Positions 29,742 through 34,460 of a DNA stretch of 34,460 nt are shown in pieces. The position numbers and the translations under genes are program-made. This stretch comes from Rhodocyclaceae bacterium. GTDB taxonomy: Bacteria; Pseudomonadota; Gammaproteobacteria; Burkholderiales; Rhodocyclaceae. The notes below the pieces were generated by a model that worked only from the letters and a program-made list of their open reading frames with translations, had not been told where the DNA came from and ran no database searches. The stretch spans positions 1 through 34,460 of the forward strand of contig JAPKHL010000020.1 in assembly GCA_026646875.1 (NCBI GenBank). The letters are read 5' to 3'. Position 1 is the stretch's first letter. Each line of letters begins with the position of its first letter.

Positions 29742-29996
29742 ATGGACTGCCGTCCGGACTGCGCGGCCTGCTGCATCGCGCCCTCGATCGCCAGCCCGAT
29801 GCCCGGCCACCCGCGTGGCAAGCCGGCTGGCGTGCCGTGCGCCAACCTCACGACGGATCGTCGTTGCGGGCTCTGGGGCAACCCGGCGCGGCCGGCCTGC
29901 TGCGCTGGCCTGCAGCCCTCGTCCGAGATGTGCGGCGATTCGCGCGAGCAGGCCCTGCGCTGGCTCGGCGTGCTCGAGGAAATGACGCGGCCATAG
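29742..29996 (+). CDS. YkgJ-family cysteine-cluster protein
   Basis: This 84-residue protein has ten cysteines, with 'CRPDCAACC' at 3-11, 'GVPCANL', 'RCGLWGNPARPACCAGLQ' and 'EMCG', the pattern of the YkgJ/UPF0153 family (putative zinc- or iron-chelating). The match to E. coli YkgJ, from memory, is strong along the whole length. Function is unknown in the family. It starts 13 bp after thiC without a terminator between them, so it is probably co-transcribed with thiC. The uppP -10 box lies just after its TAG stop. Confidence 0.9.
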   Translation: MDCRPDCAACCIAPSIASPMPGHPRGKPAGVPCANLTTDRRCGLWGNPARPACCAGLQPSSEMCGDSREQALRWLGVLEEMTRP

Positions 29997-29998
29997 GG

Positions 29999-30004
29999 TA
30001 GAAT
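29999..30004 (+). promoter_or_regulatory. Candidate -10 box of uppP
   Basis: TAGAAT (5 of 6 matches) in the context GGGTAGAATCGCCC, 30 bp before the uppP GTG start. The same TAGAATCGCC string occurs before trpG (4746-4755). No clear -35 is seen. Confidence 0.4.
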
Positions 30005-30034
30005 CGCCCTCCCGTCCCTTTCCGGAACCCCGCC

Positions 30035-30859
30035 GTGGATTTCACGCTGCTCAGCAAGGCCCTGCTCCTCGGCATCGTCGAGGGCCTCACCGAATTCCTG
30101 CCGGTGTCGAGCACCGGCCATCTGATCATCGTCGGCGATCTGATCGGCTACAACGACGAGACCAGCAAGGTGTTCAAGATCGTCATCCAGCTGGCCGCCA
30201 TCCTTGCCGTCTGCTGGGATTACCGCGCCCGCCTGCTGGGGGTTGCCTGCGGCCTCGGCCGCGACCCGGCGGCCAACCGCTTCGCCGGCCTGTTGCTGGT
30301 CGGCTTCCTGCCGGCCGCCGTGCTCGGCTTCCTCTTCCACTCGACGATCAAGTCCGCGCTGTTCAATCCGCTGACCGTGGCAACGGCGCTGATCGCCGGC
30401 GGTGTGCTCATCCTCTATCTCGAAAAGCGCGCCTACCATCCGCGCATCGACACGGTGGACGCGATGCGCTGGCCGGAAGCGCTGAAGGTCGGTTTCGCGC
30501 AGGCGCTGGCAATGATTCCGGGCACCTCGCGCTCGGGGGCGACGATCATGGGCGGGCTGGTCTTCGGCCTGTCGCGCCGCGCTGCGGCCGAGTTTTCCTT
30601 CTTTCTCGCCATCCCGACCATGCTCGCGGCGACGGTGTACGACGTCTACAAGAACTGGGCGCTGCTGCGCGCCGACGACCTGCCGGTCTTCGCGGTCGGT
30701 TTCATCGCCTCCTTCCTGGCCGCGATGTGGGCCGTGCGCGCCTTCATCCATTTCGTCTCGGCCCATACCTTCGTGGTGTTCGCCTGGTACCGTATCGCCT
30801 TCGGCCTGCTGGTTCTGCTCAGCTGGCGTACCGGGATGGTGGAATGGACGACCTCCTGA
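30035..30859 (+). CDS. uppP: Undecaprenyl-diphosphatase UppP (BacA)
   Basis: This 274-residue inner-membrane protein has about eight hydrophobic segments. Catalytic motifs are '[14 protein letters not shown]' at 15-28 and '[13 protein letters not shown]' near 163-175, with the conserved Glu, Ser, Arg and His of the BacA family. It removes a phosphate from undecaprenyl pyrophosphate to recycle the lipid carrier for peptidoglycan and O-antigen synthesis, and gives bacitracin tolerance. The start is a GTG ('[17 protein letters not shown]') and no in-frame ATG gives the family N-terminus. It is followed directly by the esterase gene. Confidence 0.96.
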   Translation: MDFTLLSKALLLGIVEGLTEFLPVSSTGHLIIVGDLIGYNDETSKVFKIVIQLAAILAVCWDYRARLLGVACGLGRDPAANRFAGLLLVGFLPAAVLGFLFHSTIKSALFNPLTVATALIAGGVLILYLEKRAYHPRIDTVDAMRWPEALKVGFAQALAMIPGTSRSGATIMGGLVFGLSRRAAAEFSFFLAIPTMLAATVYDVYKNWALLRADDLPVFAVGFIASFLAAMWAVRAFIHFVSAHTFVVFAWYRIAFGLLVLLSWRTGMVEWTTS

Positions 30860-30864
30860 TTCCG

Positions 30865-31434
30865 ATGTCCTCGCCGCAGCTGCTCTACCTTCACGGCTTC
30901 CGTTCCTCCCCGCAGAGTTGGAAGGCGCGCCTCGTCGGCGAGGCGCTGGATGCCCGCGGGCTCGTCGACCGCTTCCACTGTCCGGCGCTTTCGCACGATC
31001 CCGTACGGGCGATCGCCCAGGCCGAGGCGGTGCTGGCCCGGCACGGACCGTGCACCCTGGTCGGCAGTTCGCTGGGCGGCTACTACGCTACCTGGCTGGC
31101 CGAACGGCATGGCCTGCGCGCGGTGCTGATCAACCCGGCCGTCGTCGCGCCGCGCACGCTGGCCGACTACATCGGCCCGCAGTGCAACCTGTACACCGGC
31201 GAGATCTTCGAGTTCACCCAGGCGCATGTCGACGCCCTGCAGGCGCTGAGCGTTGCCACCCTCGATCCGGCGCGCTACTGGCTGCTGGTCGAGACCGGCG
31301 ACGAGGTCCTCGACTACCGGCACGCCGTCGAACGCTACGCCGGCGCCCGCCTGACGGTGCTGCCGGGCGGCGATCACGGCTTCACCCGGTTTCCCGAATA
31401 CCTGCCGCAAATACTTGAATTCGCCGGGTTATAA
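30865..31434 (+). CDS. YqiA-like alpha/beta-hydrolase (esterase)
   Basis: This 189-residue hydrolase has the nucleophile elbow 'LVGSSLGGYYATWLAE' with Ser69, acid candidates Asp146 and Asp150 in 'VETGDEVLDY' and His171 in 'GGDHGFTRFPEY'. 'LLYLHGFRSSPQSWKA' at 6-21 is characteristic of the YqiA/UPF0227 esterases, which act on short acyl esters and acyl-CoA in vitro. I chose the ATG at 30865, 5 bp after the uppP stop; an ATG at 30844 overlapping uppP and preceded by GGTGGA would add seven residues. Its stop codon is inside the TATAAT that precedes the RNB gene. Physiological substrate unknown. Confidence 0.88.
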   Translation: MSSPQLLYLHGFRSSPQSWKARLVGEALDARGLVDRFHCPALSHDPVRAIAQAEAVLARHGPCTLVGSSLGGYYATWLAERHGLRAVLINPAVVAPRTLADYIGPQCNLYTGEIFEFTQAHVDALQALSVATLDPARYWLLVETGDEVLDYRHAVERYAGARLTVLPGGDHGFTRFPEYLPQILEFAGL

Positions 31435-31435
31435 T
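31430..31435 (+). promoter_or_regulatory. TATAAT box abutting the RNB exoribonuclease start
   Basis: A perfect TATAAT ends only 7 bp before the ATG at 31443. If it is a real -10, transcription would begin at or within one or two bases of the start codon, giving a leaderless mRNA. There is no good -35 or Shine-Dalgarno sequence. Confidence 0.4.
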
Positions 31436-31442
31436 CCAGACG

Positions 31443-33218
31443 ATGCATGTCCTTTTCGAAGAAGACGGCGCCTTCAAGACCGGCACCATCCTGACCGACA
31501 ACGAAGCCACGTTGCAGGTCGAGATGCCCTCCGGCAAGCGCGCCAAGATCAAGTCCGGCAACGTCCTGCTGCGCTACAAGGAACCGGCGCCGGGCGAGTT
31601 GCTGGAGAAGGCCGAAGCCCTGGCGACGGGGATCGAGGCGGAGTTCCTTTGGGAGTGCGCGGGGGATGGCGAATTTTCTTTTGGTGATCTTGCCGACGAA
31701 TATTTCGGAGGCGGCCGTGCCGCCACGCCGGTCGAAGCGGCTGCGCTCCTGCTTGCCCTACATTCAGCACCCATCCACTTCCACCGCAAGGGCAAGGGGC
31801 GTTTCCGCAAGGCCCCTCCCGACATTCTCGCAGCTGCTCTGGCCGGTCTTGAAAAGAAGCGTCAGCAGGCGTTAGCCATCGAGCGCATGGTCGAGGCGCT
31901 GAAGGCCGGAACGCTGCCCGCCGAATTTCCGCCGCTGCTTTCCCAGCTGCTCTACAAGCCCGACCGCAATCGCCCGGAAACCAAGGCACTGGAAGCCGCC
32001 TGTGCCGAAACCGGGCTCTCGGCGCCACAACTGCTGCAGCGCTGCGGAGCGATCCGCTCGGCGCACGATTACCATTTCCAGCGCTTTCTGCTCGAGCACT
32101 TTCCGCAGGGCACGGCTTTCCCGGCAGTCGATCTGCCCGCCCTGCCGGACGCGCTGCCGCGCGCCGCCGTCGCCGCCTTCTCGATCGACGATGCCGCCAC
32201 CACCGAGATCGACGACGCCTTCTCGCTGGAAACGCTGCCGGGGATCGGCTGGCGCGTCGGCATTCACATCGCCGCGCCGGGGCTCGGCATCGTGCCCGGC
32301 TCGCCGCTTGACGCCATCGCGCGCGCGCGCCTGTCGACGGTGTACATGCCGGGCAACAAGATCACCATGCTGCCGGACGCCGTCGTCGAGCGCTACACCC
32401 TGGCCGCCGGCCGCGATTGTCCGGCGCTTTCGCTTTACCTGACCGTCACCTCTTCCTTCGAGATCACGGCGCACGAATCGCGCATCGAGATCGTCCCCGT
32501 CGTCGCCAACCTGCGCCACCACGACGTTGAGCCGGTGTTCAACGAGGCGACGATCGCTGCCGGGTTCGCCGGGATTGACGAGTTCCCCTTCCGCGCCGAA
32601 CTTCTCACCCTCTGGCGGCTGGCCAGCGCCTGCGAGGGGCGGCGTGGCAAGCCCTCGGCGGTGCAGGGGATCAACGACTACAACTTCGCCATCGACGGCG
32701 ACCTCGCCGACCCGGAAAACTGCCGTGTCGGTATCAGCGAGCGCAAGCGCGGCAGCCCCCTGGACAAGCTGGTCGCCGAACTGATGATCGTCGCCAACAG
32801 TACCTGGGGCGGCCTGCTCGCCGAACGGGGGATCGCCGCCATCTATCGCGCCCAGACCGCCGGCAAGGTGCGCATGACCACCTCGCCACTCCCGCACGAG
32901 GGCCTCGGCGTGGCGCAGTACGCCTGGTCCTCGTCGCCGCTGCGGCGCTACGTCGACCTTCTCAACCAGTGGCAGCTGATTGCCTGCATCAACGGCGACA
33001 CGCCGCACTTCGCCGCGCGCTCCGACGCCCTGTTCGCCGCAATGCGCGACTTCGACCTGACCTATGCCGCCTACGCCGAATTCCAGCGCGGCATGGAGCG
33101 CTACTGGTGCCTGCGCTGGCTGCGCCAGGAAGGCATCGCGACGCTCGGCGCGACGATCCGGCGCGAGAACCTGGTCAAGCTCGATCCGAACTCGATTGCC
33201 GCTACCTCGAGACGCTGA
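31443..33218 (+). CDS. RNB-domain exoribonuclease (RNase II/R family), 3' end disrupted
   Basis: This 591-residue protein begins 'MHVLFEEDGAFKTGTILTDN', the start I expect for the betaproteobacterial RNase II-like family. The RNB catalytic block is 'SIDDAATTEIDDAF' near 246-259, followed by 'YMPGNKITMLP' and 'SSPLRRYVDLLNQWQL', and supplies the Mg-binding aspartates for 3'-5' RNA degradation. The C-terminus stops abruptly after 'RRENLVKLDPNSIAATSRR'. In another frame at 33188-33271 the codons read 'ELDCRYLETLTVDEAPAADE', like the missing family tail. This suggests an out-of-frame deletion of part of the C-terminal OB/S1-like region. The catalytic domain is intact, so activity may remain. It heads the row RNB-tonB-aroE. 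Confidence 0.85.
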   Translation: MHVLFEEDGAFKTGTILTDNEATLQVEMPSGKRAKIKSGNVLLRYKEPAPGELLEKAEALATGIEAEFLWECAGDGEFSFGDLADEYFGGGRAATPVEAAALLLALHSAPIHFHRKGKGRFRKAPPDILAAALAGLEKKRQQALAIERMVEALKAGTLPAEFPPLLSQLLYKPDRNRPETKALEAACAETGLSAPQLLQRCGAIRSAHDYHFQRFLLEHFPQGTAFPAVDLPALPDALPRAAVAAFSIDDAATTEIDDAFSLETLPGIGWRVGIHIAAPGLGIVPGSPLDAIARARLSTVYMPGNKITMLPDAVVERYTLAAGRDCPALSLYLTVTSSFEITAHESRIEIVPVVANLRHHDVEPVFNEATIAAGFAGIDEFPFRAELLTLWRLASACEGRRGKPSAVQGINDYNFAIDGDLADPENCRVGISERKRGSPLDKLVAELMIVANSTWGGLLAERGIAAIYRAQTAGKVRMTTSPLPHEGLGVAQYAWSSSPLRRYVDLLNQWQLIACINGDTPHFAARSDALFAAMRDFDLTYAAYAEFQRGMERYWCLRWLRQEGIATLGATIRRENLVKLDPNSIAATSRR

Positions 33219-33271
33219 CGGTGGACGAAGCGCCCGCGGCGGACGAGGCCGCCGTGGACGAGATCGACTGA
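33188..33271 (+). pseudogene. Out-of-frame remnant of the RNB protein C-terminus
   Basis: This 27-codon segment (ELDCRYLETLTVDEA...) has no start of its own and is in frame +2, while the RNB gene is read in frame +3. Its acidic, Ala-rich ending and its stop one base before tonB's ATG fit the original end of the RNB gene. The direct repeat CTCGAT at 33180-33185 and 33191-33196 marks the likely junction. Confidence 0.55.
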
Positions 33272-33272
33272 G

Positions 33273-34154
33273 ATGGGCACGGCGACCCTCCGCGCCACCC
33301 CGCCCGCCGCCGAGCGCACCCTCTGGCTGGCGATCGGCGCCTCGCTGCTGCTGCACGGCCTGCTGCTGTCGCTGCATTTCCGCTTCCCCGAGGCCTCCCG
33401 CGCGATGCAGGACAAGGCGCTCGACATCATCCTGGTCAATAGCCGCTCGGCGCACCGGCCGTCGGATGCGCAGGCCCTGGCGCAGGCGAATCTGGACGGC
33501 GGCGGCAACGCCGACGACAAGCGGCGGGCGAAGACGCCGCTGCCGCCCTCGGCGCGCCAGCAGAGCGGCGCGGAAATCGAGCAGGCCCGGCGTCGCGTGC
33601 AGGAACTCGAGGCGCAGCAGCAACGCCTGCTCAGCGAGGCCAAGAGCCGCAGCACGGTGGCACCGCAGCCACAGCGCGAGGCGCAGCCGGAGCCGACGCC
33701 GGGCGTCAGCGGCCGCGACCTCGCGCAGAGCGCCATGGCCATGGCCCGTCTCGAGGCCGAGATCTCGCGCAACGTGGACGAGTACAACAAGCGCCCGCGC
33801 AAGAAGAACGTCGGAGTGCGCGCAGAGGAATACCGCTTTGCCCGTTACGTCGAGGACTGGCGGCTCAAGGTCGAGCGCATCGGTACCCTGAACTACCCCG
33901 AGGCCGCGCGCGGCAAGCTGTACGGCAGCCTGCTGCTGAGTGTGACGATCCGCAGCGACGGCAGCGTCGAACGGGTCGAGATCAACCGCTCGTCCGGGCA
34001 CCGGATCCTCGACGACGCAGCCCGCCGCATCGTCCAGATGGCCGGCCCCTACGCCCCCTTCCCGCCCGATATCCGGCGCGATACCGACCTGCTCGAGATC
34101 ACCCGCAGCTGGTACTTCACCAGCGGCGACCAGCTGGAAACCCGCGGCCGCTGA
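33273..34154 (+). CDS. tonB: Energy transducer TonB
   Basis: This 293-residue protein has an N-terminal membrane anchor (about residues 17-38, '[16 protein letters not shown]'), a long periplasmic linker with a Gln/Arg/Glu-rich coiled-coil segment (about 95-130) and a Pro-rich patch, and the TonB C-terminal domain (about 195-270: '[20 protein letters not shown]', then '[19 protein letters not shown]' and 'FPPDI'). It transmits ExbBD energy to outer-membrane receptors. Its ATG follows the RNB-frame TGA by one base. exbB and exbD are not in the window. The pairing RNB-tonB-aroE is, from memory, usual in Rhodocyclales. Confidence 0.9.
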   Translation: MGTATLRATPPAAERTLWLAIGASLLLHGLLLSLHFRFPEASRAMQDKALDIILVNSRSAHRPSDAQALAQANLDGGGNADDKRRAKTPLPPSARQQSGAEIEQARRRVQELEAQQQRLLSEAKSRSTVAPQPQREAQPEPTPGVSGRDLAQSAMAMARLEAEISRNVDEYNKRPRKKNVGVRAEEYRFARYVEDWRLKVERIGTLNYPEAARGKLYGSLLLSVTIRSDGSVERVEINRSSGHRILDDAARRIVQMAGPYAPFPPDIRRDTDLLEITRSWYFTSGDQLETRGR

Positions 34155-34165
34155 CGGAGACCCCG

Positions 34166-34460
34166 ATGACCGACCGATACTGCGTATTCGGCAATCCGGT
34201 GGCGCACAGCAAGTCGCCGGCGATCCATGCCGCCTTCGCCCGCCAGACCGGGCAGGATCTGCGCTACGACGCGATCCTCGCCCCGCTCGACGGCTTCGCC
34301 GCCGCCGTCGCGGACTTCGTTGCCGCCGGCGGGCGCGGCGCCAACGTCACCGTTCCCTTCAAGGAAGAGGCCTTCCGCCTGTCCACACGGCGCACCGCCC
34401 GCGCCGAGCTCGCCGGCGCGGTCAACACGCTGTCCTTCGACGACGGCGAGGTGATCGGCG
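34166..34460 (+). CDS. aroE: Shikimate dehydrogenase (5' part; runs off the window)
   Basis: The first 98 codons of AroE are present. Shikimate-binding residues are seen in '[19 protein letters not shown]' (Ser15 and Ser17 region) and in '[13 protein letters not shown]', with the catalytic Lys, and 'AGAVNTL' follows. It reduces 3-dehydroshikimate with NADPH, a step of the pathway that feeds chorismate to the trp genes in this window. It starts 11 bp after tonB, preceded by a GGAGA site, and is probably in the same transcript. The NADP-binding half lies outside the window. Confidence 0.95.
   Translation, partial: MTDRYCVFGNPVAHSKSPAIHAAFARQTGQDLRYDAILAPLDGFAAAVADFVAAGGRGANVTVPFKEEAFRLSTRRTARAELAGAVNTLSFDDGEVIG

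Noticed and set aside
31872..34001. A 709-codon minus-strand frame opposite the RNB and tonB genes
   Set aside because: Shadow frame of the RNB and tonB coding regions; no family features.

Overview
The window looks like chromosomal core DNA from a high-GC betaproteobacterium, most likely of the order Rhodocyclales (Azospira/Dechloromonas/Azonexus-like). This rests on gene content and order (argS-SPOR-dsbA, RNB exoribonuclease-tonB-aroE), the trimeric porin type and the anaerobic ubiquinone genes. No database search was possible, so the taxon is an inference. Gene density is high, with no IS element, phage gene or CRISPR array. Most long overlapping reading frames are high-GC shadows of the genes listed.

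Layout. (1) 3-4463: end of a type IV pilus minor-pilin operon (pilW 3' part, pilX, pilY1), closed by a strong hairpin and followed by tRNA-Thr(CGT) with its own terminator. (2) 4980-7370: trpG-trpD-trpC, with no trpE next to it. (3) 7562-8614: a probably highly expressed outer-membrane porin behind an unusually structured leader. (4) 8829-13784, minus strand: a TPR/GT41 O-GlcNAc-transferase-like protein, the 16S rRNA methyltransferase RsmJ and the pseudokinase AMPylase SelO. (5) 13912-15408, minus strand: a sodium:solute symporter with a His-rich tail, divergent from a methyl-accepting chemotaxis protein (15671-17299). (6) 17325-21063, minus strand: a KAS III-like synthase behind a PsrA-like palindrome, a HIT protein, UbiB and a small conserved protein. 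(7) 21209-25090: argS, an FtsN-like SPOR protein, dsbA and a short-chain dehydrogenase. (8) 25199-27577: ubiU-ubiV-ubiT for O2-independent ubiquinone synthesis, behind a near-perfect FNR box placed as for class II activation. (9) 27647-29996: TPP riboswitch, thiC and a YkgJ-like zinc/iron-chelating protein. (10) 30035-34460: uppP, a YqiA-like esterase, an RNB exoribonuclease with a damaged 3' end, tonB and the start of aroE.

How the parts fit. The organism appears to be a motile or twitching, facultatively anaerobic respirer. UbiB and UbiUVT both serve ubiquinone supply, and the FNR box suggests UbiUVT is induced without oxygen. Respiratory flexibility also fits the chemoreceptor, symporter and porin. 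ThiC is controlled by thiamine pyrophosphate. The strongest points for a second look are the FNR-type ubiUVT promoter, the apparent out-of-frame deletion at the 3' end of the RNB gene, the cloverleaf-like porin leader, the PsrA-like operator at the KAS III gene, and a TATAAT box so close to the RNB start codon that its mRNA could be leaderless. I did not find a clearly new multi-gene system.
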